A stretch of 20,839 bases of DNA from a virus: positions 1 to 20,839 of the IMG/VR virus record IMGVR_UViG_3300048593_000688; one strand, 5' to 3'. A model generated the notes under the pieces. The model did not search any database, had not been told where the DNA came from, and saw only the letters and a list, made by a program, of their open reading frames with translations. This document shows, in pieces, positions 1 to 6,110 of this stretch. Made by a program: the position numbers and the translations under genes. How positions within the stretch are numbered: the first letter of the stretch is position 1; the number at the start of each line of letters is the position of its first letter.

Positions 1-1464
1 AGTGCCGGGCTATTAATTGATTTTGCCCGTCAAGAATTTATTAGCAATCCTGACTATCGGGCTGTTATATTTCGTCGGACGTATCCTGAATTTACTCAAG
101 CAGGTGGACTAATAGATGAAAGCCAAAAAATCTATCAAGCAGTGAAAGGTAATTTTATTGAAAAGCCTCCAGGGTGGCGATTTCCATTTGGATCAAAAAT
201 ATCTTTTAGACATTTGCAATACGAAAAAACTGTCTATGTTTATCAAGGGGGACAAATTGCAAGGATAGGTTTTGACGAATTAACCCATTTTACAGAAGAA
301 CAGTTTTTCTATCTTCTCTCTAGAAACCGTTCAGTATCGGGAATTAAACCCGCAGTTAGGGCAACTTGTAACCCCGATGCTGACTCTTGGGTAGCTAGTT
401 TTATCTCTTGGTGGATCGACCCTAAGACTGGGTATGCTATTGAAGAAAGAGGGGGAATAGTTAAATATTTTATTAGACGAGAAAACATAATCCACTGGGC
501 TGATACTAAAGAAGAACTAATCGATAAATTTAGTCTTAAAGATGAACTTTTTGACCTTATTCCTAAAGATAAAAGAGAAAAGTTTTTATCAAATACAGAT
601 ACTAATATTACACCAGATAATCTGATTAAGAGTTTTACTTTTATTCCAGCTACGATTTTTGATAATCCAGCTTTAATTAGGGTTAATCCTACTTATTTGG
701 CTAACCTTTACGCTTTACATCCTATTGAGCGGGAAAGACTTCTCAGAGGTAACTGGAAAGTTAAATATGAAGCTGGTACGGTATTTGATCGGACTTGGTT
801 TGAGATTCTCGATAAAATCCCCGATAGTTGGAAATTAATAGGTAAAGTGAGATTCTGGGATTTAGCGGCAACTGCTAAAGAGAATGCTGAGAATTATCAT
901 TGCTATACCAGTGGCACTCTTGTCTATAAATACCAAAGAATTAAGAACACACTGCCAGATTCAACTGAGATTAAGGAATTTGCTTATGTGATTGCCGATA
1001 ATATCTGTGAACAGAAAAAGGTCGGGGAAGTTGAGCTAATGCTTAAAAATACTGCTGAACTGGATGGGAAAACTGTAGCTGTAAGATGGGAACAGGAAGG
1101 GGGATCGAGCGGTAAATTTGTTGAAAATACCATTACTAAGGTAATCAGAGAGAATCATCCGAACCATGACGTTAAAGCGATCGTACCTCAAGGGGATAAG
1201 CTAACGCGGGCTTTACCAGTAGCCACGACGGCCAGTCGGGGACAAATCTTTATCTTAAGAGATGGGACGTGGAACACTCGGTTTTTAAATGCCTGCCAGG
1301 GTTTTGATGGTAGCAAAAAAACACCCCCGACTAACGACATCGTAGATAGCCTATCGGGAGCATTTTATTCCCTTGAAAATGAGTTTCAAGAACATGAGAG
1401 AATTATTAGCACGATTGTTACTTCTGCTCCTGTTAATCGGTTTAGAAGCGGTTTTAGGGGTTAG
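1..1464 (+). CDS. terL: Phage terminase large subunit (5' end outside window)
   Basis: ATP-driven DNA packaging motor and headful nuclease. The frame is open from base 1, so the gene begins upstream of the window; the visible 487 residues start just after where the Walker A lysine should lie (first residues SAGLL). The Walker B motif is IGFDEL, with its Asp-Glu at about 274-279. The coupling motif CNPDADSW follows near 367-390. The C-terminal RNase H-like nuclease domain shows FWDLAA, with its metal-binding Asp at 859-861, and ends with NDIVDSLSGAF, whose last acidic residue is near 1345. This order matches the Terminase_6 type of TerL. The small terminase subunit and portal gene would be expected just outside the window. 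The 3' end overlaps the convergent small gene by 11 bp. Confidence 0.95.
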   Translation, partial: SAGLLIDFARQEFISNPDYRAVIFRRTYPEFTQAGGLIDESQKIYQAVKGNFIEKPPGWRFPFGSKISFRHLQYEKTVYVYQGGQIARIGFDELTHFTEEQFFYLLSRNRSVSGIKPAVRATCNPDADSWVASFISWWIDPKTGYAIEERGGIVKYFIRRENIIHWADTKEELIDKFSLKDELFDLIPKDKREKFLSNTDTNITPDNLIKSFTFIPATIFDNPALIRVNPTYLANLYALHPIERERLLRGNWKVKYEAGTVFDRTWFEILDKIPDSWKLIGKVRFWDLAATAKENAENYHCYTSGTLVYKYQRIKNTLPDSTEIKEFAYVIADNICEQKKVGEVELMLKNTAELDGKTVAVRWEQEGGSSGKFVENTITKVIRENHPNHDVKAIVPQGDKLTRALPVATTASRGQIFILRDGTWNTRFLNACQGFDGSKKTPPTNDIVDSLSGAFYSLENEFQEHERIISTIVTSAPVNRFRSGFRG

Positions 1465-1648
1465 TGGTAGTCCATCCACATTTCCAAACGATACCAGAGG
1501 TGTTAATGTTAATACGCTCTATTTCAATTGGATTGTCGTTATTGCCATAAAAATAGCTGCACCAATGCCAGATAGCCTCTGGTTCTGATTCCGATACAAT
1601 AAGAAGACTAAATGATGTGACTGAATCTTTAACTAGGTACAAATTCAT
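1454..1648 (-). CDS. Small hypothetical phage protein
   Basis: A 64-residue protein I do not recognise. It begins MNLYLVKDSVTSFSLL and is aromatic and Ile-rich, with WHWCSYFYG in the middle; no membrane segment is obvious. A GAGG ribosome-binding sequence lies seven bases upstream of the ATG, which supports translation. It is the last minus-strand gene of the left block and converges on terminase, overlapping its end by 11 bp. The competing plus-strand frame here contains an artificial-looking run of leucines, so I prefer this strand. It could be a small accessory protein, but no function can be given. Confidence 0.5.
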   Translation of the reverse strand: MNLYLVKDSVTSFSLLIVSESEPEAIWHWCSYFYGNNDNPIEIERININTSGIVWKCGWTTTNP

Positions 1649-1677
1649 AAATCCTCGTTAATATTTTTACAACTATT

Positions 1678-1953
1678 CTAATCAATTTGATTTACTAGAG
1701 ACTCTCGATAAAGTCTTTCGCGTTCTATCCAGAAACTGGCGGGAGTTCCTAACACTAACTGTATCTGTAGGGCGGTATCGATAGTAATCTCCGCTTTACC
1801 TTTTATGATCTCATTGATAGTCTTTTTTGGTCTGCCCATGCGTTGGGCGAGTTCCGATTGAGACATATTTTTTTCTTCTATGATTTCGGCAAGGGTTTCT
1901 CCCGGTGTAGAAATAAAATCCGGTGCATATCTGTTCTCAATAGTATTAGTCAT
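1678..1953 (-). CDS. higA: HigA/VapI-family Xre antitoxin-like regulator
   Basis: A 91-residue HigA-type helix-turn-helix protein. Residues 16-27 carry the family's STPGETLAEIIE start, and the HTH runs about 30-53 (SQSELAQRMGRPKKTINEII). It is followed by the usual ITIDTALQIQLVLGTPASFW segment. HigA proteins neutralise the HigB ribosome-dependent RNase and repress their own operon. I chose the ATG at 1953 because the earlier TTG at 1965 overlaps the stop of the upstream gene and has no ribosome-binding site. No HigB-like toxin is next to it: the upstream neighbour looks like an oxygenase. It may therefore be an orphan antitoxin, an anti-defence decoy that neutralises host toxins, or simply a repressor. 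The family call is firm; the role is inference. Confidence 0.88.
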   Translation of the reverse strand: MTNTIENRYAPDFISTPGETLAEIIEEKNMSQSELAQRMGRPKKTINEIIKGKAEITIDTALQIQLVLGTPASFWIERERLYRESLVNQID

Positions 1954-1961
1954 AGATTTGA

Positions 1962-2510
1962 TCAATAGTTACAAAAAAAATCATAAACAAAATAATTAAC
2001 AACTTTAACAGCTTCCTTGACTTTTGGAATAAAGTCAATATCTAAGTTAATAAACATAAAAGGGTCTTCTGTTTTTTTTGTGTTTTTTAGTTTATGATAG
2101 CACGAAATATCTAGTAATAAAATATCTCCTGCTTTTAAAACCAATCTTTGTGTATCTTTTCTTTGGACTAATAAAGAGTTTATTTGATCATCCATACTTT
2201 TAAAGGGAGTATAATTTTTTAAGAGTTTTTCTAAAGTATTATTGTTTACTGTAGAAGAGTAGAGTTCATAGTTGTCACTCTGAACAACTAAAATAATTGA
2301 ATATTTTCTACCCTTATAAATATCGTCAGTGTGCCAATTTACTCCTATCGTTCCCCATGAAGCATAATTTGGAGAGTCTTCGCCCGCATCATAAAGAGGG
2401 TGTATATTGTTATGTGTTACAAAATACTTAGTGGTATAACAAGAATCAGTTGCTATTTTGTTTAACTTTTCTAAATTGTGATATTTGCCTAATTTATACA
2501 GAGGTTTCAT
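1962..2510 (-). CDS. Putative 2OG-Fe(II) oxygenase-like protein
   Basis: A 182-residue protein with a possible double-stranded beta-helix metal site. It has the HxD pair H60 and D62 (GVNWHTDD), a strand-like segment SIILVVQSDNYELY, and then LKAGDILLLDISCYHKL, whose H139 sits where the distal histidine of 2-oxoglutarate/Fe(II) oxygenases normally lies. Such enzymes hydroxylate proteins, nucleic-acid bases or small molecules, and phages carry many of unknown substrate. A basic residue that would bind 2-oxoglutarate is not certain; K140, K142, K145 and K146 are candidates. It lies 8 bp upstream of the antitoxin-like gene in the same direction, so the two may be cotranscribed. The call rests on motif order only and could be wrong; a cupin-like protein is the main alternative. 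Confidence 0.45.
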   Translation of the reverse strand: MKPLYKLGKYHNLEKLNKIATDSCYTTKYFVTHNNIHPLYDAGEDSPNYASWGTIGVNWHTDDIYKGRKYSIILVVQSDNYELYSSTVNNNTLEKLLKNYTPFKSMDDQINSLLVQRKDTQRLVLKAGDILLLDISCYHKLKNTKKTEDPFMFINLDIDFIPKVKEAVKVVNYFVYDFFCNY

Positions 2511-2555
2511 TTTTTATTTGGTTGATGATTTTTGACTGATAGCTGATGACTGAAA

Positions 2556-2876
2556 CTAATACTCGGAGGATAGCAATAAAACACCGTCACACAACCAAAG
2601 CGTGACCTCTGAAAAAGGAAAATCGGTAAATGGGATTTGCTGAGTTATGACAGATTCATTGTCTTGTTCGCAGGTAAGGACTGCGGATTTATCGGAGTTA
2701 ACTATTAACATCCAGAACTGAATCTGGCTTGAATCAAGTTTTTTTTGCCATGACGCAATTGCATCAAGTAACCAATAGGCTTTACCATTTTCGGCCACAT
2801 ATTTTACACCATCGGTGTACTCAAACGGGTAATTTTCCGTGCCATGAAAATTACTAAGATTTTCTAGTTTGTTCAT
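2556..2876 (-). CDS. DUF6876 family protein
   Basis: A 106-residue protein closely matching the DUF6876 pattern as I know it. It has YTDGVKYVAENGKAYWLLDA, ASWQKK, a middle FWMLIVNSDKSAVLTCE and the end GVLLLSSEY. Members are common on cyanobacterial plasmids, phages and other mobile elements; no biochemical function is established to my knowledge. The length is normal for the family. AGGAG lies seven bases before the ATG. The gene sits in a minus-strand series with short gaps. A short intergenic repeat of the CTGATAACTGA type lies on each side of it (about 2534-2552 and 2906-2930). Confidence 0.8.
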   Translation of the reverse strand: MNKLENLSNFHGTENYPFEYTDGVKYVAENGKAYWLLDAIASWQKKLDSSQIQFWMLIVNSDKSAVLTCEQDNESVITQQIPFTDFPFSEVTLWLCDGVLLLSSEY

Positions 2877-2931
2877 TTTTTTGACTCCTAAATAATGGGT
2901 TAATTACTGATAGCTGACAACTGATAACTAA

Positions 2932-3369
2932 TTAAAACTCTTGCCATGTCGTCGGGTCTGTCATCGGCTCGCTGTACCGGCTTAAATCTAACGGCTCGGT
3001 ATCGCCATCAATAAAATCGTCGTTCGGTTCGTTGGAAGGAATCTCATAGTAGCGTCCGCCGCAATCCACAAAGCCCATTGTAGGGGACAATGCAAAAGCT
3101 TTTTTGACGGGTTGAAATTCGATTGCGGGTAATTCCCGGTTGGGGAGTTTTCCGTCGGGACTAAACCCCCGACTTAATTTGCCATTAAAAACATCAAACC
3201 ACCACTCCTTCCCAGTTTGCTGGCAAGTGACTCGGAGAGTGGTAATCTGTCCCTCTCCCCATACTTCAAGAGCGACACGGTGTCTTTGTCCTTTGGCGAT
3301 CATAGTAAAATCGCCAGACATGACAGGAACGCGGTTAAATTTGACGGATACGCGATTGGATGCTAACAT
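2932..3369 (-). CDS. Hypothetical protein, first gene of the left minus-strand series
   Basis: A 145-residue protein I do not recognise. The first two thirds look like a beta-rich domain (MLASNRVSVKFNRVP, then HRVALEVWG and TTLRVTCQQTGKEWWFDVF). The C-terminus is acidic and probably unstructured (NEPNDDFIDGDTEPLDLSRY). No membrane segment or catalytic motif is evident. Its ATG is preceded by AGG about nine bases upstream. It is the promoter-proximal gene of the leftward series starting from the divergent promoter near 3450-3479. GC content is slightly higher than that of its neighbours. On mobile elements, proteins of this kind often travel with DUF6876, but that is only context. Confidence 0.6.
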   Translation of the reverse strand: MLASNRVSVKFNRVPVMSGDFTMIAKGQRHRVALEVWGEGQITTLRVTCQQTGKEWWFDVFNGKLSRGFSPDGKLPNRELPAIEFQPVKKAFALSPTMGFVDCGGRYYEIPSNEPNDDFIDGDTEPLDLSRYSEPMTDPTTWQEF

Positions 3370-3449
3370 GACTTAGACCTGATAAGGGTTGACGGAAAGG
3401 CGATCACACTAATTTGTGGTTGGGAGTGGTCGTCTTTTTCTATATCTGT

Positions 3450-3504
3450 ATATTACCGCGAAGTCAGTAATATTGTCAAGCATTATTCTAAAAAAAGTTA
3501 TAAT
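3450..3504. promoter_or_regulatory. Divergent promoter pair sharing a TTGTCAA -35 core
   Basis: On the minus strand TTGACA (3474-3479) is followed after 18 bp by TAATAT (3450-3455), directing the leftward series from 3369. On the plus strand TTGTCA (3473-3478) precedes TATAAT (3499-3504), but with a long 20-bp spacer, in front of the Xre gene. The two -35 boxes overlap. An imperfect inverted repeat (ATTAC ... GTAAT, 3453-3471) lies within the leftward promoter and could be an operator for the Xre protein. The same ATTGTCAAG core recurs at 7402 and 19691. Confidence 0.5.
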
Positions 3505-3531
3505 AAATTGTAGAGACACAAAACTAATACA

Positions 3532-3735
3532 ATGGTACTAAAAAACAGAGTCAAAGAATTTACACAGTCTAGAGGTATCACAATCTATAAATTCATTCAA
3601 CAAACAGGGATTGCGATGTCCACGGGATACAAACTATCTCAGAATCCTAATCACTTACCGTCTATCACAGTCTTACAGGCAATCTGTAACAGATACGAGA
3701 TACAGCCTAACGAAATTGTCTATTGGATTGATTGA
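3532..3735 (+). CDS. Small Xre/Cro-type helix-turn-helix regulator
   Basis: A 67-residue single-domain protein of the Cro/C1 HTH type. The recognition region is ITIYKFIQQTGIAMSTGYKL (about residues 16-35), followed by ITVLQAICNRYEIQPNEIVYW, the dimer-side helices typical of the HTH_26 group. It lacks a C-terminal peptidase domain, so it would act like Cro or like a short repressor. It is read away from the leftward series across a shared promoter region, the classical arrangement for a lysogeny or copy-control switch. No clear ribosome-binding site precedes the ATG, as is common in cyanobacteria. A target operator at 3453-3471 is inferred only. Just downstream lies the tRNA gene. Confidence 0.85.
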   Translation: MVLKNRVKEFTQSRGITIYKFIQQTGIAMSTGYKLSQNPNHLPSITVLQAICNRYEIQPNEIVYWID

Positions 3736-3754
3736 AAGTGTGATATACTGGCAA

Positions 3755-3827
3755 GCGGGGTGAGTGAAATGGTTTCCACATAGGCCTCATAAGCCTAAAA
3801 CACTAGGTTCGACTCCTAGACCCCACA
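3755..3827 (+). tRNA. tRNA-like gene, anticodon CAU (Met-type)
   Basis: The sequence folds as a full cloverleaf of 73 nt without encoded CCA. The acceptor arm is GCGGGGT paired with ACCCCAC, with one C-A mismatch at pair 2-71. The D arm is GTG/CAC with GG in its loop. The anticodon stem is TAGGC/GCCTA with loop CTCATAA, giving CAU with T33 in place. The variable region has five bases, and the T arm is CTAGG-TTCGACT-CCTAG. The G1-C72 pair argues for elongator Met rather than initiator; an Ile tRNA modified by lysidine cannot be excluded. Position 8 is G instead of the usual U, and the D stem is short, so it is divergent, as phage tRNAs often are. Confidence 0.8.
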
Positions 3828-3831
3828 TTAA

Positions 3832-3890
3832 TCAAGTAAAATTCCAATTAAGAGAATTATCAAATCCTTGAATGTCAGTAAGGAATTTTT
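3832..3890 (-). pseudogene. Duplicated 3' fragment of the PadR gene
   Basis: These 59 bases match 5565-5623, the last 18 codons and stop of the PadR gene, with only three mismatches; the first 42 bases are identical. In the matching frame the fragment reads KFLTDIQGFDNSLNWNFT and stop, with a TAA codon just before it, so it cannot encode a protein alone. It begins four bases after the tRNA. The two copies are direct repeats about 1.73 kb apart, bracketing the SAP gene and its divergent partner. This points to duplication followed by loss, or to recombination in or out at the tRNA-proximal site. Confidence 0.85.
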
Positions 3891-4150
3891 AACTGACAGG
3901 GGGACAAGAGGACTGAATCTATATATCATAAGCTTTTCATGGTTTTAGCTCGAAAAAATTCGCCGCACCATATCTCGCTTATTAATAATAATTCCCAGTA
4001 AGCTTGCTCCTGTCCCTAATTCTTTCGTTGGCTTTTTGCCTAGAATCGCTAGTTCTTTAAATCAGGCGCAGAACCCCGCAGGGGAAAGAAGCAGAAACCT
4101 AAATCGTGAGGCTTGGGAATCGCCGTCCGTTTACGGCGGTGAGAGTGAAA
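3891..4150 (+). mobile_element. Possible remnant of an IS200/IS605-type (TnpB) right end
   Basis: No intact gene is visible here. Around 4080-4145 the plus strand carries a hairpin (CGCCGT paired with ACGGCG) preceded by GGCTTGGGAAT and followed by GAGAGTG. This resembles the 3' end and terminal hairpin of cyanobacterial tnpB elements as I remember them. In one frame it reads NLNREAWESPSVYGGES, similar to the way such tnpB genes run into their right end. The rest of tnpB and any left end are missing, so at most this is a scar. The stretch 3891-4000 shows nothing I can name. The assignment is from memory of motif style and needs a search. Confidence 0.35.
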
Positions 4151-4178
4151 CTTCCGGGGTCACGGTTTCGATCAACGG

Positions 4179-4679
4179 TCAGGACGGAGGGGGAAGGGGG
4201 CAAGGTTCCCCAGTGGGAATTGGGGAAGCGATCGAAGCCGATTGCTGTAACCTTAGCAGTCTTTCCATATTGTCTAGCCGTGATTTAATTGCCGCTATCT
4301 GATGATCGACTTGAAGCGACCTATCTCTGATTTTTTGATTAATATCCTTGATGTCGCCGTCAACAGCCAGAACCCAGTTGTCAAGCCGATCCTTTACAAC
4401 CTCTATACTCGGTACATTATCGGGTAAGTGATTAGATAGCTTTTTTTCTATCGCATCCTCACTAAATTTACTAGGTACGGTATCGAGTAACGGACTACCT
4501 ACTAACTCAGGGTTATAGGCTAAAAGCTTCAATAATTCGATGATGCCAGTGCCAAGAGAAGGGAGCGTTTCCCCTTCCTTATCCTTACGGGTGATACCGT
4601 ACTGGTTGCAGTACCCAGTAATAAAATCTTCTATGTCCTTTGGCAAATAGCAGGTTACAGCCTTGTTGTTTGTGGTCAT
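4179..4679 (-). CDS. Putative ribbon-helix-helix-like DNA-binding protein
   Basis: A 166-residue protein. The N-terminus (AVTCYLPKDIEDFITGYCNQYGITR) resembles the strand-helix start of ribbon-helix-helix regulators, followed by a second helix (LGTGIIELLKLLAY, about 43-56). Residues 95-145 are likely helical or coiled coil (VVKDRLDNWVLAVDGDIKDI, then HQIAAIKSRLDNMERLLRL). The tail is proline-rich and runs into the possible transposon scar, so the original C-terminus may be replaced. It is divergent from the SAP gene across an intergenic region with five GGTAAnTgAC-like sites, one touching its own start codon. Autoregulation or a partition-type DNA complex is therefore likely. No ribosome-binding site is seen. 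The fold call is tentative. Confidence 0.6.
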   Translation of the reverse strand: MTTNNKAVTCYLPKDIEDFITGYCNQYGITRKDKEGETLPSLGTGIIELLKLLAYNPELVGSPLLDTVPSKFSEDAIEKKLSNHLPDNVPSIEVVKDRLDNWVLAVDGDIKDINQKIRDRSLQVDHQIAAIKSRLDNMERLLRLQQSASIASPIPTGEPCPLPPPS

Positions 4680-4680
4680 G

Positions 4681-4828
4681 GTAAGTTACCTAGCCGATTA
4701 CTTTTTTAGTCTAACACCTTACCTTACTAGGGTAAGTGACCTATAAGATATAGTAATGTTTTGTAGTCAATTACCTAGTAAAGTCTGATTAATGGGTAGT
4801 TGACTTAGGTAAGTGACTAGGGTATTAT
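4681..4828. promoter_or_regulatory. Divergent control region with five GGTAAnTgAC-type sites
   Basis: Related 10-bp sites occur at 4681-4690 (minus, GGTAACTTAC), 4731-4740 (plus, GGTAAGTGAC), 4766-4775 (minus, GGTAATTGAC), 4795-4804 (plus, GGTAGTTGAC) and 4808-4817 (plus, GGTAAGTGAC). Most are preceded by CTA or TTA. A strong rightward promoter, TTGACT (4800-4805), 17 bp, TATTAT (4823-4828), contains the last site in its spacer, and the fourth overlaps its -35. A leftward promoter, TTGACT at 4765-4770 and CTTATA at 4742-4747 with a 17-bp spacer, overlaps the third site. Binding would thus repress both genes. Confidence 0.65.
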
Positions 4829-4897
4829 AGATACATAAGGGGTTGAGACACCACAGAAAACCCCGCAGAACCTAGAAAACTAAAGAGGATTAAAGAT

Positions 4898-5452
4898 ATG
4901 TTGTTCGCTAACAAGATTAACGAAGTTAATGCGTCTATTGCTGGCATTTCTCAAGAAATCGAAGATTTACAGTCCCGGATTGAAGCCTTACGGATCGAAA
5001 AGCTTGAGTTAGAACAGTATCAACAGCAACTCGGATCGGCGGAAAATGCCTCCGAGAGTGCGATCGAGCAGGTCAAAACTGCATTGGCTATGATTAAAGC
5101 CATTAGCCCAGCAGAACGAGAAACCTTCAAGGATGCCCTAATTAGCCTTTTTGATGAGGGTGACATTCCCTTACTGGCAAGCGCCGAACCCGAACCCGAA
5201 CCGGAACCGTCGGATAATGAAAATAACCCCCCCAATGGGAACGGTCACAATGGCAATGGTCACGGGCATATTGATGTGGAGTCTTTTGAGATAGGGGTCA
5301 GTGACCTCACAGCTTCCCTAAACAAAATGGGGATTAACGACCTACGAAAACTAGCCAAAAAACACCGACTAGATAGTAAGGGTGCAAAATTCATCCTGAT
5401 TCACCGATTAATCGAGTCTGGCATCTCAGAAGCTGATCTAGTGGCAAGTTAA
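4898..5452 (+). CDS. SAP-domain DNA-binding protein with coiled coil
   Basis: A 184-residue protein in three parts. Residues 1-45 form a probable coiled coil (INEVNASIAGISQEIEDLQS and on). Residues 50-90 are helical. A low-complexity linker follows, with an EP repeat (97-104) and an Asn/Gly/His stretch (113-124). The C-terminus (138-173) matches a SAP domain (LNKMGINDLRKLAKKHRL, then GAKFILIHRLIE), which binds AT-rich DNA. AGAGGA precedes the ATG at good spacing. It is expressed from the operator-covered promoter at 4800-4828. Coiled coil plus SAP suggests an oligomeric DNA-tethering or nucleoid-like protein, possibly for maintenance or segregation of the element. That role is inference from domain layout and from the divergent DNA-binding partner. 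Confidence 0.85.
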   Translation: MLFANKINEVNASIAGISQEIEDLQSRIEALRIEKLELEQYQQQLGSAENASESAIEQVKTALAMIKAISPAERETFKDALISLFDEGDIPLLASAEPEPEPEPSDNENNPPNGNGHNGNGHGHIDVESFEIGVSDLTASLNKMGINDLRKLAKKHRLDSKGAKFILIHRLIESGISEADLVAS

Positions 5453-5464
5453 AGCGATAATCAC

Positions 5465-5487
5465 CCCGACCGATCGCGACGGTCGGG
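5465..5487 (+). terminator. GC-rich hairpin after the SAP gene
   Basis: CCCGACCG (5465-5472) pairs perfectly with CGGTCGGG (5480-5487) around a seven-base loop, 12 bp past the SAP stop codon. No T-run follows on either strand, so it may be a factor-dependent terminator or an mRNA 3'-end stabiliser rather than a classical intrinsic terminator. Confidence 0.5.
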
Positions 5488-5517
5488 TGCAATCCTCTAA
5501 ACTAAACTATCTAAAAT

Positions 5518-5560
5518 TCGGTTTGAAGGCTCTCAGTTTTACCGATGAGATGAAAACCGA
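5518..5560. other. Compound stem-loop between converging genes
   Basis: TCGGTTT (5518-5524) pairs with AAACCGA (5554-5560), and inside it TCTCA (5531-5535) pairs with TGAGA (5546-5550) around a ten-base loop. It lies between the SAP gene and the convergent PadR gene, a natural place for a shared terminator. No strong T-run is seen, and it could instead be a structured RNA element. Confidence 0.4.
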
Positions 5561-5564
5561 CATT

Positions 5565-5858
5565 TCAAGTAAAATTCCAATTAAGAGAATTATCAAATCC
5601 TTGAATATCAGCAAGGGATTTTTCTCCTGATTGGGTAAGTCGATAGTATCTTTTTCTAGCACCGGCTCTATCGTTAGATCGCTCGGTTCCCCATCGAGAT
5701 TTAATGAGTCCTTTTTCCTCTAATTTCTGAAATACAGGGTAAAACGAGCCAATATCAAGGCTTCTACCTTTAGTATTGGCTATAGATTCAATTATCTGTA
5801 ATCCCGACAATTCTTTATTGTAGAGAGAGCGTAAAACAAGGATTTCTTTGTTTGTCAT
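5565..5858 (-). CDS. PadR-family transcriptional regulator
   Basis: A 97-residue winged-helix protein of the PadR type. The N-terminal helices (TNKEILVLRSLYNKELSGLQ), the recognition region SFYPVFQKLEEKGLIKSRWG (about 38-57) and the wing ending ARKRYYRLTQSGEKSL are all present. It has no long C-terminal dimer helix, so it is a short PadR like many on cyanobacterial mobile elements. PadR proteins are usually repressors of neighbouring genes. It is the second gene after the 44-residue gene (4-bp gap), under the promoter near 6034-6062, where GGCTCATAA repeats lie. Its last 18 codons are duplicated at 3832-3890. Confidence 0.9.
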   Translation of the reverse strand: MTNKEILVLRSLYNKELSGLQIIESIANTKGRSLDIGSFYPVFQKLEEKGLIKSRWGTERSNDRAGARKRYYRLTQSGEKSLADIQGFDNSLNWNFT

Positions 5859-5862
5859 TGCT

Positions 5863-5997
5863 TTAAAGTTTTCTAATCGGTCTTTTTCTGGGTGATTGTC
5901 GATCTTGAATTAAATCTTGGTTTTCCTCAAGGAAAGACTCTAGCTGATCATCGGGAATTTCTCGGAACTCGCCAGTTTTCAATAAAACAGTAGCCAT
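5863..5997 (-). CDS. Small hypothetical protein, 44 residues
   Basis: A short protein beginning MATVLLKTGEFREIPDDQLE and ending in a basic tail (RKRPIRKL). I do not recognise a family. I chose the ATG at 5997 because AGGAGT lies about ten bases upstream and the -10 box TATAAT (6034-6039) is in front of it; the longer frame reaching 6084 would run through that promoter and part of the repeats. It is followed after 4 bp by PadR, so the two are very probably cotranscribed. An acidic centre and basic end would suit a small partner or DNA mimic, but there is no direct sign of that. Confidence 0.6.
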   Translation of the reverse strand: MATVLLKTGEFREIPDDQLESFLEENQDLIQDRQSPRKRPIRKL

Positions 5998-6033
5998 GGT
6001 AAATCGAACTCCTGAATATTCGTCTCGATCGCT

Positions 6034-6110
6034 ATTATAGCAGTGACTTGACATTGGCTCATAAAGGCTCATAACTTGGCTCATAAAGGCTCATAACGGC
6101 TTTATGAGCC
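6034..6110 (-). promoter_or_regulatory. Leftward promoter with GGCTCATAA repeats
   Basis: A perfect TATAAT (minus strand, 6034-6039) precedes the 44-residue gene. No good -35 box is present at the right distance. Instead four direct copies of GGCTCATAA lie at 6056-6064, 6066-6074, 6078-6086 and 6088-6096, with an inverted copy at 6102-6110. Spacing of 10, 12 and 10 bp keeps them on one face of the helix. This suits an activator or a cooperative repressor, perhaps PadR itself or the winged-helix protein upstream. Confidence 0.6.

Noticed and set aside
1373-1588. Plus-strand 71-residue frame with a Leu run overlapping the end of terminase
   Set aside because: It lies in another frame of terminase and across a better supported minus-strand gene; the Leu run is a by-product of the terminase codons.
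3140-3376. Plus-strand frame opposite the 145-residue gene
   Set aside because: Composition (many Pro, Ser, Arg) is that of an antisense shadow, and there is no ribosome-binding site.
4036-4302. Plus-strand 88-residue frame as a gene
   Set aside because: It starts at a TTG without translation signals, covers the possible transposon end and runs antisense into a better gene; treated as a scar.
5020-5235. Minus-strand frame inside the SAP gene
   Set aside because: Low-complexity mirror of the EP repeat; no start signals.
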